Assembly (NCBI RefSeq): GCF_016906535.1
Contig: NC_057370.1
Coordinates: 2,108,001-2,172,000 of the forward strand
DNA length: 64,000 nt
Direction of reading: 5' to 3'
Source of the DNA: Rhizoctonia solani
Lineage: Eukaryota; Basidiomycota; Agaricomycetes; Cantharellales; Ceratobasidiaceae
Below the pieces are notes generated by a model. That model did not search any database. It was not told the DNA's origin and was given only the letters and a program-made list of their open reading frames with translations. This document shows positions 10,624-21,356 of this stretch, piece by piece; positions within the stretch are counted from its first letter, which is position 1, and each line of letters opens with the position of its first letter. Both the position numbers and the translations under genes were made by a program.

Positions 10624-12470
10624 ATGTGCTTTGCTGGTGGTGACTGGAAACGTGAGGTGGTTCAGGACCACAAGGTAGCTCTCTAGTCTAACTGTGCGAT
10701 AACACTCGTGCTAATCACCCTCGTAGTTTGATTTTATTGACACACGGGACTACCACTCAAAAAGCTTTGGAGTGCGAGTGAGGTACTTGGGCACACGAAC
10801 TGGGTCACTATGGCTGTGCTGACAGGTCCATTGTTCGTAGATACATCTTCCTCTATGTGCTCATCGTGAAATCCTTCATGGTGTATATGTCCGATATCTT
10901 TACGGCAGTGACCATGTTGTCGTCAGACGGGTGGACAAACCAAATTTACGCCAAGTGTGGGGACGACTGTGCAGTTCAGATCCAGTTCGATGTTGCAAAG
11001 TGGATCTTTGTTGGCTGTATTATTTTTTCGTTCCTCCTGGTGAGCATCCCGTTCAAATACAAGTGCGTGTATAACCTGATGATCACAAATAGTTGGCATA
11101 CGAGGCATACAAAGCGAAAAAGATTATTGCCAGTCGTGATATTTCCTATGCATTTACCAATGTCATGGCCAACACATACTACAGTCTTCGTAAGCTTGCG
11201 CATGTTGAAAAAATAAACCATAAATCAATTCCCGTTATTAGGCTCATACGATCACTACTGCTTCTTCTGTCAGATTGAAAACTCTACAAAGAAGAAAGAC
11301 GACTTTGCGTTCTTCATCTTCTTTACTTTCAAAGGTGATATCGGTTCCTTCCTTTCCTTCAACTATGGGCTCATTTGGGATTTAGGTTGGAAGCGTCTTT
11401 TACTCGCTGATGGTCCCCGTCAGTCTATCAATGGTCTGATCCTCTACTCGTTTTGGAGAGTCAACAATGGATCTTTCAATTTTGAAGATTACGTCTACTC
11501 TAACGATCCTCTGACATCCGCACTTTTCTTCACAATGTTGTTCACAGTGCTCGTCTTTGCCGGCAGTGTCTTGCTGCTGATTGTTGCGGCCATCTGCTAC
11601 GTTCCATTGCTCTGTTACATCCAAGGAAATTTGAAGGTATTACTATCGTCTCCTTACTCGGAAGTGCATAGAGTAACAGCGTTTCGTTTAGGAATACTGT
11701 TGCCATAAAGTCGACAAGGTTCGTCCTCCTGGCAACTTGATTTGTCATTATATTGATAACTTGTTACATAGCGTATTGCCGAGCTAATCAAGAGGAAGAA
11801 TAAACTCAGGTTACGCAAACAAGCGCAACTTGCTCGCAAAGAAGCAGCTGGTGACTTTTCCCATCTCAAGGACAAAAACGGCCAAATTGTTGCACCGACT
11901 CAACCTACACTACCGGATATTGATGTTGATGATGAGCCGACACCTACTCTTCCCATGCGCCGAGGTCTCCAGCCTCCTTATGCCGGAGGAGATCAATACT
12001 GGGGTCATGAACCAAAGGGAGCGGACGGATATTCCATGTACTCTGGATATGCTCCTCCAGCCCAACCTTACTTCCATGGGACTCACAATGGGCGCCCAGA
12101 CTCGTACTATGATGGCGCAAGCGATTACGGCTCGACAGCTCACCTTGCTCCGGGTTACGGGCAGATTCCGCCCGTCCCGATGGGCGATCCCCGGATGCAC
12201 TCTCCGGGAAGTGCGGTCGGACCAGGCTTCTACCACAACGATCCCCGGTACGCGTATCCCCAAGAACACGGGCAGTATCACCAGGAGCAGTATATGCAAA
12301 CCCAGGCTCCTCAATACCAGGCTGGCGATCGCCGATCGCACGGAAGTGGTCTCGCTTATGACGAGCCCGATAGAAAACCGGACGGGTATAACCAGTCCCA
12401 GAGCGGATTACCGGCCTATGATAATAATCGGGGTGGGAAGGACGGATACGGAGGAGGGTATGCAATGTGA
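10624..12470 (+). CDS. KCH-family low-affinity potassium transporter
   Basis: Resembles fungal Kch1/Kch2 (Prm6), plasma-membrane proteins needed for low-affinity K+ uptake and calcium signalling after pheromone or stress in yeast. Start MCFAGGDWKREVVQDHK, intron, FDFIDTRDYHSKSFGVRVR, then membrane helices around IFLYVLIVKSFMVYMSDIF, WIFVGCIIFSFLLLAYEAYK, the region after DDFAFFIFFTFKGWKRLLL and LFTVLVFAGSVLLLIVAAIC. Conserved pieces ASRDISYAFTNVMANTYYSL and YDHYCFFCQIENSTKKKD are present. A basic helix (RIAELIKRKNKLRLRKQAQ) leads to a long tail from about 11905 rich in Y, G, P, Q and H, likely disordered and cytoplasmic. Seven or so introns join cleanly and no frame break was seen. The family name rests on membrane pattern and conserved blocks. 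Confidence 0.8.
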
Positions 12471-12956
12471 TACTCCCTCGGACGCATGGACTAGACTATA
12501 TCGTGTGAATATTTTACTTTCTACTTTCTGGTGGAGCTGTCTATCGAACACATTCATTGTATCATTTCCCTCTGGATTTTAATGCATTCATTCGCTTGTT
12601 GATTCGTTCTCAACGACCAACCTCCTGACTGAAATGAACTGAGAATGCAACGGGTCCATTTTCAGACAGGGGATAATTGATTGATTGATGGCTCGTGCAC
12701 ATTCAGGGGTCTAAGGGTCCAGACTGGGGCGTGGTATGTTTGGAGTTGTTGAATTTGGGCCGGCACAATACTCCGCCCTGACCCGAGTTGGTATGTAACG
12801 GACCACCACAAGCCCCTCCTGTCACGTCCCCTTTGAGCGTCCGCGCCTCCGTTCCCGCTGACGCTAGTATATGATCTCCCTCTAAGCCTGGTTTAAGTCT
12901 TTGTTTCTGGCACGGCCCCACGTATTCTCTCCAAGCCTACTTCACGACCTATAGCT
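12471..12956. other. intergenic stretch
   Basis: 3' flank of the KCH gene and 5' flank of the next gene, both on the plus strand. C-rich promoter-like sequence appears near 12820-12950. No other gene is supported. Confidence 0.4.
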
Positions 12957-13801
12957 ATGGCATCTACAAGCACTCCTCAACGCGCCTCGGAACGCACTCC
13001 ATTTGCTGCACTTCCACTCTCGAGATTCTACCCTGCCTCTGACTGTGGTGCTGTTCCCTCATCAGCCAAGAAGCCTTCGTTCACACCTGGCTCCGCATCA
13101 CTCAAGCGCAGGTTAAGCCCCCTCACGCTTGCCAGTCCATCCAAGAAACGAGCCACTGACGACATCAAGCCATCCACCCCTGGCGAGTTTGCTATCCTCG
13201 CCCACCCAAGATGGTCTCCAAATGCCTCTTTGAAGACGTCGAAATGGATGCAGACGGTTCGGGATTTGGCGCCAGTCCTGCAATGAAGCTAAATTACGAA
13301 CCATCGCCTGCCTCCCCGTCAAATGCACCGAGCACCTCCTATCTTCCCCCACCTCTCCTGACCGACCGGTTCCCTACACATTCGTCCCCCTCATCCACAC
13401 CGAAAATGCGCGGCCCTGGTACACCTGTGCTGGCTCCTTCGCCTGAAATAGTGACGAGTGCTAGTTCCAATCGAAACTCCTCTCGGTGGATACCGAACAA
13501 GAGTCGTGACCCCGAGGCACACCACCCCGGCTTCGATGTTTATTGCGATCCAATTGGGTATGACGCCTCGGACATGTCCTCGCCTATGTCATGGGAGGAC
13601 GACCTGAGTCCACCAGAACTGGTGTTCGATTCTCCTAAAGAAAACGACGCTCCTCCGCGAAAGGCAAAGCGTATGCCTGCGCCGTTGTCTCTGGCCAAAG
13701 ACGGTCTTGGAAGCTCTCCATTAAGCAACACCCCTAAACGCCCATCTCGACTGGCGGCTTCGATGAGTATTGAGTCGCCATGGTCACGAATGCAACAATG
13801 A
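12957..13801 (+). CDS. S/T-P-rich hypothetical protein, frame broken once
   Basis: I do not recognise a domain. From the ATG at 12957 the product starts MASTSTPQRASERTPFAAL and is rich in Ser-Pro and Thr-Pro steps (RTPFAA, RRLSPLTLASPSKKR, STPGEF), typical of proteins controlled by CDK or MAP kinases, with a basic KKR patch that could be a nuclear signal. This frame stops at 13286. A second frame, open from about 13163 to 13801, has the same composition (DVEMDADGSGFGASP, TPKMRGPGTPVLAPSPE, SSPLSNTPKRPSRLAAS) and clearly belongs to the same protein. The two differ by one missing base and no acceptable intron reconciles them. This matches the one-base deletions seen in many genes of this window, so an intact protein of about 280 residues is likely. 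Confidence 0.6.
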
Positions 13802-14422
13802 TTCCGTCGGTGTGTATCTGTCTTCGTCCCCAGCACTTTGAGGTACGCCTTTACAGAACATTTGCATTGCAATGTGCTGACAAGCCATAGGTCTTTGTCT
13901 TGTTTCTATGCCATGATTCATATGCGATTCCCTTCCATTAGGAACGAACTCCTTACGCACCCTACTAAGCTTTATGTCCCCACCTCTCCGCTGTCCTCGG
14001 CTTGTTTGCCCTATGAAGAATTGTCATTTTCGGTCTGCAAGTCAAATCAATCCAATCAATATGGCACTGCGCTATTTATACCGCTTCTTTCGTATAATAT
14101 TCTTCACGGCTTGTGATCTGTAGCAACTGTACAGTGTTTGCATCAATTGCATTGGTTTTCACTCTATTCAACATTGTGTACGCGTTGACGCGTCGAGGTT
14201 CATCTCGTGAGGTAACCAGATCGGGAATACATGTTCCAAAGCACGGGACCTATACGTAATAACCCGTGTAACCAAGCACAAATACAGATCTACGCCCGCG
14301 CTTCCTGAGCTTCCCGGTATATCGTGGTAACTATAATGACATTTGTTTATTCCCTTTGTAAAATAATTGTTGTTGACTATACATTTCCCCAGACTTAATG
14401 TTTGTTACAAGATCTATCGTGT
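13802..14422. other. convergent intergenic stretch
   Basis: Between the stop of the S/T-P-rich gene (+) and the stop of the P450 (-). AT-rich and featureless apart from short open frames; it should hold both 3' untranslated regions. Confidence 0.4.
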
Positions 14423-17308
14423 TCAAACAAATGCAAGCTTTAAAACAAGGCCAGGTGAAGAATGTCCAGACACAGGATCGACTACAAAAGGCTTCGAAGT
14501 ACCTCCAAACTTTTATCCAATCGTTACAATAAGGATCAACTCCATAGAAAGGACCTAATCGATGAAACTTGCCTTCCATACACGTCCTGATCTCCAGGGA
14601 TAGAACAAACCTCCGTACGACAGCTGCGACGATCACCTCTACAAGAGTCAAATATCAACAAAACAGCTCCGAACATGGGGCGAGTTGTAGCCTACTAGTT
14701 TCGAGAAGTGCAAACTAGGCGTTTGGCATACAGAACGTAAGCTTTGTTGTCCGTGGAAATATGAGGCTGAGGAGATGGAGAGCGACAGTACCTTGTATCC
14801 GCTGGGCACATCATCCAGACAGCAATGATAATCAGGGCGCTGTCAACGATCTAAACATGGATCGGGCACTCACATACAAGAGGTAGATCCCCCAAGGAAT
14901 GTCATCCTAGTTAATATAGCCCAAAATGTATACACAGGGACGCCCAATCAGTCATCTGGGCGCTAGAGTATAGGCTCGCAGGTAATTGCAACGTACATAT
15001 TAGAATAGATACCTGGGATTCGGGCGTCGGCCACTCCTGCCGGGAGCGGCTCAAGCCATCGACGTGGATTCCATTCGTGAGCGTCAGGACCCCAGGTTGT
15101 GGATCCCGATTGGCAGCCCGAAGGCCAACCATGACCAGCGTTCCCGCAGGCACAGCGAGTGCCGTGCAAGGGCGGCCTTCTGCGTCCACGCCCATCGGCG
15201 CCCGGAGAGGAAGCACAGTATCTCGTGATGAACTAGAATTGAGATTACCTTCTGAAACCCGATAGGTAAGCCAGATGTTTTCCCAACTTACACTCGTTCA
15301 ACTATCGTCACCGGTGGGTGCTGAAACGCCAACCAGGTGCATTATCTATTATCAATGATTGAACGAGCCCCTATTTGTGAAGCGTACCAGCCGTAGTGTT
15401 TCCCTAATGACCGCGTCTAGCAATGGGAATGACTTTAGGGTCACATAGTCAGGATCTTCGTCTGAACACTTTAGTAGTTCTTCCCGAAGTTTAGACTGGA
15501 TCTCGGGATGTTCGGCAAGCATCTGAAAGATACATGCCAAGGCACCACTAGAGAGCAAATTTATGTTATCTATATAGGATGGAGCTAAGGAGCGGACGGA
15601 CCTTGTTGTATCATGGCCTGCGAAAATGAGAGTGCTGGTTGTCAAGTAAACGTATTGAGGACAAAACAATGAGCGTCATCCTGTGTCACTGACTTTAGTT
15701 GTCCCAACATTTCTTCCTCCGAGATCCTGTCTCTAGGATCAGCCTTTCCATTCGCCTGAACTGTATGGGAGCGGTGTCAATAGATCTTACAGAGCCTACG
15801 GATCAAGTCAAGATGGGCTCACGTATCAGCGTAACCACATCCTTCTGGGCTGAAGATAGATTATGGTGTCCGTGTTTGCTGTCCGTAAGAGCAGCCCTTC
15901 TTTGACTAAAGATCCGAAGTGCCTGCTCATACTGAATGTCAACGATAGAAAGTAGTTGTTTGATCGCTTTGCTCGGAACGCGGGTAATTATCGCCCTTCG
16001 GAACCATGCCGGACCGATCTTATACAAAGTAGGCATAATAGGCCTGAGAATGGCCAGAGAGAATAGCGCCGGGCTGAGAACCCATGATACCCATGTTCGG
16101 ACGGTGCATGAGTATACGGAGTGTGAGCGATGATGTGGTACACGAACAGAAGGTGCTTGATAGCCTTGCTGTAATCACTTTCGACACCACTCAAGGTTTG
16201 GAAGTCATGGCCCATGCTTCCCAAGCCTGAAAGGCGCCCCGGATAGAGAATGAGCCTTGCACACACAGCATATCTGGTTCAAGAGGCTTACCAATAGCAT
16301 CCAATGCACTCCGGTGGGCCCATCCAAAGATATCAACACTAATAGCATTTGTACCTTGCTCCTTGATCTCCCTCTCTATCCCTGCTATGAGCTGCTGTAG
16401 TGTCAGCAACTATGTATAGAGGTTGATCAAATAGACTATACCTTGTGAGATACTTCGTGAAGCATAGGCAGCTAGAAAATTGCAATTGAAACATGAATCG
16501 ATCACGGCTGCTAAGCGCATGTAGCCACTTACCACTATATGCAGAAAAGAACATTTCGATACGGGTTAGTTCCGTATGTGCTTCCACCAGGATACTCACT
16601 TGTGCGGATAGTGGATGAATTGAAAACTGGGTTTATAATCTAGACAATTTCTATCAGAACATAGGCTGTGTAATAAACACATGTTCCACGCACCTTGCGT
16701 TGTGCTTTGTGTTTAGCGCCTACCGGTGTTTTGTTAGCGTATGTTGTGTGCAACAAGATATATAGCTTTACCTCTGGTAGCTAGCAGGCCCGGTCCTAGG
16801 ACCATGTTTAGATTGCTAGAAACTCTTGTTGGTTTAATTTAACGGAAAAGGCCATCATATGCATACGCGGTATAGCTTTCAGTCCTTTCCCAGCCATTCT
16901 CTTCCTTGAGCAAGACTTCGCCCATAGCATAAGGATCATTGATGTATAGGCGAAGGTTCTTTGTGAAGAGTTAGTTGGCACTAAACCTGGTATCAAGCTA
17001 CACCACGTACACCAAAGATTCCATAAATTTTGGCAACAGGTCCATATTTGCTCAGTGAATCATGGAACGCAAATGCTGTGTTCGGATTGTATAGGTTCGG
17101 GATATGTCCTTTGTATGACTCTGATTGAGCTAAACACTATGCTCACATCACTGATCAACTGACCTTTGCTCCATTTCTCTCGAGGAGGACCAGGCAAATG
17201 GGCTAGACCCCGATAAGCCCATGCTCGGCGCCATTTTCTCAACAACGTCACAACGACGTAGATGGAGGCAATGACCGCAAGGTATGTGAAGAAACTCATC
17301 CGAAACAT
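14423..17308 (-). CDS. cytochrome P450 monooxygenase
   Basis: Membrane-anchored fungal P450. Start at 17308: MFRMSFFTYLAVIASIYVVV anchor, basic stretch, then the proline hinge HLPGPP. Next exon reads HIPNLYNPNTAFAFHDSLSKYGP. The I-helix oxygen-activation motif AGHDTT lies near 15615-15632, the K-helix ExxR as ETLRL near 15400. The meander NRDP...WGPDAHEWNPRRWLEP is present but changes frame once near 15095-15103 (one base missing). The heme loop at about 14882-14908 reads MTFLGGSTSC, then I-G-Y-K over an intron: the cysteine and glycines are there, but the usual Arg two residues before Cys is Thr. After further introns come FALLE-T-KVIVAAVVRRFVLSL and a last exon SKPFVVDPVSGHSSPG to the stop at 14423. 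About a dozen introns; the 3'-most junction is uncertain. Subfamily and substrate unknown. Confidence 0.85.
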
Positions 17309-17775
17309 TATAGAGTTTGTTGAACTTGGGAGGCTTTATGAAGATGCGACGATGGGGGTTGAGATGGAATGGTTTGTTGGCGCCCAATCGCCACTCGGCG
17401 ATCGTCAATCTACCGAGAATATTTACTCTTTCTACCCTTAACTCCGCGTAGCATACCCCTTCTAAACCTTCTCCATCAGGGGCACATGCTCTTGGGGTGC
17501 ATTGCCGATTTATGATAGCTGTCATTTAACATACATACAAGAGAGCAAGGGAGGTATTGGCAACTGGTTTGTATGGGTGTGGCAATGCAGTGCCTGGAGC
17601 TCATGCTCTTCCTTGCATATAGCTAGGCAAGTAACGAATAAAGAAAGGCACGTTGCCAGAGAAATGTATTGATGTAGCAGTGAAATCTAATACATGCTAT
17701 TCAAGCGATTAACTTGAGCCCAACCTAAATACACGAGACCACGATAGTGACCGTACATACCATATATGCATCACC
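17309..17775. other. intergenic stretch
   Basis: 5' flank of the P450 and 3' flank of LCL2 (both minus strand). No gene or repeat recognised. Confidence 0.4.
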
Positions 17776-18187
17776 TCATGGGCTGGCTAAGCTCCGAAGT
17801 TGCTCACACCCTGATGATCCCCTAACGCACACAACCGTACCGACACTTGTTCCGCCTTCCGAATCAGGAATCAAGCACTTGATATCCTCTGGGGCAGGGC
17901 ATGGACATAGTGTTGGGCTCGAGACACACACCAATGTGTCTGGGCAGAGGTATTGGGAACATGGGACTGAGCAGTATGTTAATAAATATCAAACAGTAAA
18001 TCAAGGAATAAATTTAATTACTGGCGTCTGCTTGTTGAGACCACAAAGAACCTGATCCTGCTCGTTGTTGTTGCCTCTGCTGGTGCCCGCCATGACCACC
18101 AAAGAAATTATCGAAGAATCCCCCGCCTCCACCAAATTGCGCAAGCACCGCGGGGAAAATGGCAAACAGTAGATAAATGTATAGCAT
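17776..18187 (-). CDS. LCL2: Lcl2-like secreted/ER protein
   Basis: Matches fungal long chronological lifespan protein 2, a small secretory-pathway protein linked in yeast to ER-associated degradation and lifespan. Start at 18187: a signal peptide MLYIYLLFAIFPAVLA, then QFGGGGGFFDNFFGG and a Q/H/R-rich linker. One intron of about 60 nt (about 17954-18012) separates this from the cysteine-rich core PCSQYLCPDTLVCVSSP, CPCPAPEDIKCLIPDSEGG, VVCVRGSSGCEQL, ending at 17776. The cysteine spacing is the family hallmark. Length about 117 residues, normal for the family. No frame break. Confidence 0.85.
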
Positions 18188-18502
18188 TGTTTTTGGATGT
18201 TATAAATCAACTGCAAGGAAAGCAAGCTATGCCAAAATACTGGCGAGTGACGTGGAGTAAAGTCGGGACACGGTCACGTGGGAAAGATAGGCTGACGTAA
18301 GGCTACTGGTCAGGGTCTAGTAAAATATTGGATTTGATTTGAAGATCTCAGGGCCGAAGCACCACACAAATCTTCTGACTCCAGCCCTGCCCCGAACGCA
18401 AGAGATAGACAAAAAGATATGGCAACGTAAGTTGAGTAGCAGCTTATATGTTTACGGGAAGATGCTAAGAGGTTGCTACAGGTCAGCTGCGCCGCAGTCT
18501 GG
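18188..18502. promoter_or_regulatory. divergent promoter region, LCL2 / MTD1
   Basis: 315 bp between two divergent starts. Within 51 bp lie TGACGT (18248-18253), TCACGTG (18274-18280) and a second TGACGT (18293-18298). TGACGT is the CRE/UPR half-site core used by bZIP factors and CACGTG the bHLH core. The density is notable, and LCL2 is an ER-quality-control gene, but binding is inferred only. Confidence 0.45.
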
Positions 18503-19819
18503 AATGGGGAAGTTGGTCAAGGCTGACACAATAGCTGCAAAGGTAGCAACGATTTGAAGTCGACGAGAGCGACCTCACAGTTGTTTCGTTAGTTCCGGAC
18601 TGAGATTGAGCAAGCCATATCGGGATCGAGCGCTCGTGCTCGAAAGCCTCGACTTCTCGGGATTCTCTCAACTTCCTCGGCACCATCCAGATCGTATGCA
18701 CAATTCACAAAGAAGACATGCGAAGCAATTGGTATCGACTTTGTCCTAAAAGAAGTCGGAGGAGCCGTAGAAGGTGGTGTAGACGGAGAGGGCGCGGAGG
18801 AGGCTATTATTGAGGCCAATGAAGATCGAAACATCGACGGAATCATGGTATACTATCCCATCTTCGGCGGGTCTCAAGTAAGTTACTCGTACCAAGTGTG
18901 AGTCTACATACTGATAACCTCTCAAGGACCATTACCTGCAGCAAGTAGTTTCGCCTTTCAAGGACGTCGAAGGACTTCACGTCAAATTTCATTATAACCT
19001 ATACCATAACATTCGGTATGCATATATTCCGGTAGAACTAGGGGCGGTGTTGCTTATCTAAAAGCCAGTTTCATCCGCCCCCAAACGTTGGTGGGACTAC
19101 CTAGCTCGGCAAATTCTCCAACGGCTCCTGCTCCAGCTGCTGAAGCGCCCGAAGGCTACGTCAAATCGATTATTCCATGCACACCACTGGCAATCGTCAA
19201 GGCACTTGAACATGTTGGAGTCTACAATTCCATTCTCGACTACGGAGATCGTGCATATGGCCGCACGGTTACCATTATCAACCGTTCGGAGGTTGTCGGA
19301 CGTCCTCTCGCAGCTCTACTTGCCAATGATGGTGCACGAGTTTTCAGCATTGATATCGATAGTATACAAGAGTATACGAAACGCCCAGCAACAAACACGA
19401 GTAGTGGCGAGAAGCCGAATAGATATAACCCTCGACACGTTGTTCATCCATGTTCCCTGTCGCTCGAACAATGCTTGGGACTTTCAGATGTTGTGGTCTC
19501 GGCCGTACCAAGCGCAACTTACAAGGTTCCTACAGGGTGGCTGAAAGATGGATGTATATGCGTAAACGTTGCAAGCGAGAAGAATTTCCAGTCGGATGTT
19601 AGGGAGAAAGTGAGTTGCACGGCTATATACTTATAACCCTGTTTAACTCGATTTAAAAGGCATCCCTTTACATGCCCGCGGTGGGCAAGATTACCCAAAT
19701 GATGTTACTCCGAAATCTGTGGGTATTTTATGATTGTTAGGTTGCTGGAGTATTCATCAACATTATCTAGACTCCGGCTCTGCCAGTATCGCGAGTTACT
19801 CGAAAGTACCGCAGCTTGA
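18503..19819 (+). CDS. MTD1: NAD-dependent methylenetetrahydrofolate dehydrogenase
   Basis: Cytosolic enzyme oxidising 5,10-methylene-THF to 5,10-methenyl-THF with NAD+, feeding one-carbon units to purine synthesis. Start at 18503 (MGKLVKADTIAAK), intron, then FRTEIEQAISG, LLGILSTSSAPSRSYAQFTK, KTCEAIGIDFVLKEVGG, NIDGIMVYYPIFGGSQDHYLQQ, the conserved DVEGLHVKFHYNLYHN, and after an intron RFIRPQTLVGL. The Rossmann part has GRTVTIINRSEVVGRPLAALL (nucleotide-binding), LGLSDVVVSAVPSATYKVP and VNVASEKNF. The end comes from two small exons (PAVGKITQMMLLRNL and LRLCQYRELLESTAA, stop at 19817-19819). All joins keep frame. Yeast Mtd1 is the closest described type: monofunctional, without cyclohydrolase activity. 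Confidence 0.92.
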
Positions 19820-20025
19820 GAGTGGCTGCTGCGTGCATTATATTCCGCGGCGACTTCGACAAGGAATCATGTAGAGTGTACTATACGGGTAGTTATTAAA
19901 ATAGACAATATGCAAATGAATTGACCTATACACCCAGCACTAATACGAACCACGGCGAGAGTCCTAATAAATGTATATATGCGAGCCAAGAAAATTAGTC
20001 TGGGGTGTACTTGGGCATTGTAGTT

Positions 20026-20929
20026 TTAATTAGATGGCTCTGCCCAAGAACGGCGGTAAGTGGGAGTGTTTGTTCCAGATACACTGGGAGTCATCGGGGT
20101 CATTGGTGTGGCGGCACCCGATGGGGTCGGATCGTCGACCAAAAATCGAACTCGTTGGCGATGGAGCTATCGCTATCCCGTAAGCATCGTTTAAGCATGG
20201 GCCTAACAACTCACACACCTGCGGAAGTTTCGGAATTAGGACCAATAGTAGGGCTATGAAATTGATTGTAAAAAGCCACGGGTTGTAATGGGTAAAGTGT
20301 GTCGACAACAAAAATCTGTATTGCTTATTTATTTAATGTGCACAGGGAGGAGCCGGGTATGAGTGACTCACAGCGCGATCGGCATAGTAAATAACCATTT
20401 CTTGGCCGGGGTATACTGAGCACCTTGGTCAATCTGTTCCCACATTGTCAGGTCATCATAGGCGCCGCCATGCAAGTCGGGATCAAATGGAATGCCTGTG
20501 ATGCCGTGGAACATAACGTATGATACCTTGTTGGATCTCAGTTGGCCTCCCAAAAATGCGCCGAGGAAAAGATACCCACGAGGAGATATCCCAAATTTAC
20601 TATTGTCCAGCTAGCCTCCTGAGACACTCCCGGAAGAACATCAATGAGGACTTTTGCGGCTAATGTGAGCATAGGGTGTATGATCCATGCGCCTACGTGC
20701 AGTGAGCATAGGGACGTTCCGGGTTGCCCGACGCCAACACACCTTTACCGTTTACCCACTCGGAGTTTCGGTTAATATACACGCTCTGATCCAGCATTTC
20801 CTCTGCCCCATTTCCACCGACTTCCTGTACTGCAACGATACTAGATGAGCGCGCTCGGCCTTTGGCGCCACCGTCTGATTTGGATGCAATGGATATGGGT
20901 GGTGGAACCGAAGCTCGAGGTGAAGACAT
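20026..20929 (-). CDS. ORM1: ORMDL/Orm1 sphingolipid synthesis regulator
   Basis: ER membrane protein that binds and restrains serine palmitoyltransferase. Start at 20929: a serine-rich, likely phosphorylated N-terminus (MSSPRASVPPPISIASKSD, GRARSSSIVAVQE), then the family block NRNSEWVNGKG, helix HPMLTLAAKVLIDVLPG, WTIVNLGYLLV, SYVMFHGITGIPFD, the strongly conserved LHGGAYDDLTMWEQIDQG, PAKKWLFTMPIALFLLS, the conserved FTHYN and helix INFIALLLVLIPKLPQ, then LHRQRVRF. The tail ends in a T/P/S run (TPMTPMTPSVSGTNTPTYRR). Four membrane segments are visible. In yeast, phosphorylation of the N-terminal serines relieves inhibition; the serines here fit that. Introns of 50-70 nt; no frame break. Confidence 0.93.
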
Positions 20930-21356
20930 CTTCTGACGAATTTACGAGAGATTTCGAGCGTTCAGATATAGTTGGGTTCAAGACACGCGTGGGGATTGAG
21001 CTCAGTCCGCAGCAAGGCCGTGCAAGCTGGTTTGTAAGAGTCTCCGAGCCCGAGAGAACGATCAAGTCACGAATCAAGTTCGGTCGCCTTGTGGGTCCTT
21101 ACGTGATTAGTTGGCTGTAATTTATCAGATAGAAAAGGACTCACAGTTATATTCAAGTGAGAAGTGCGAAAGCCAAAGAACTCTCTGACACGATAGTGAC
21201 GATTGTGAGCAAGCTTAAGGCTCGACGTGGTTCGGTCTAAGCGCCGGTCGGCTACAAGGATCCCATGTGATTGACTATGTTAGGTGGCTAGCCACCACCA
21301 GCATCACTGGGGAGGCGTCATTTACCTTTTTCACTCATCTCAAATAAGCTATTAAA
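20930..21356. promoter_or_regulatory. divergent region between ORM1 and the lectin array
   Basis: 427 bp between the ORM1 start and the first lectin ATG; both promoters should lie here. An open frame on the plus strand (20845-21120) overlaps the ORM1 start in antisense and looks random. No strong motif seen. Confidence 0.35.

Noticed and set aside
11910..12465. Minus-strand frames of 143-173 codons opposite the KCH tail
   Set aside because: They are shadows of the repetitive Y/G/P-rich coding tail on the plus strand.
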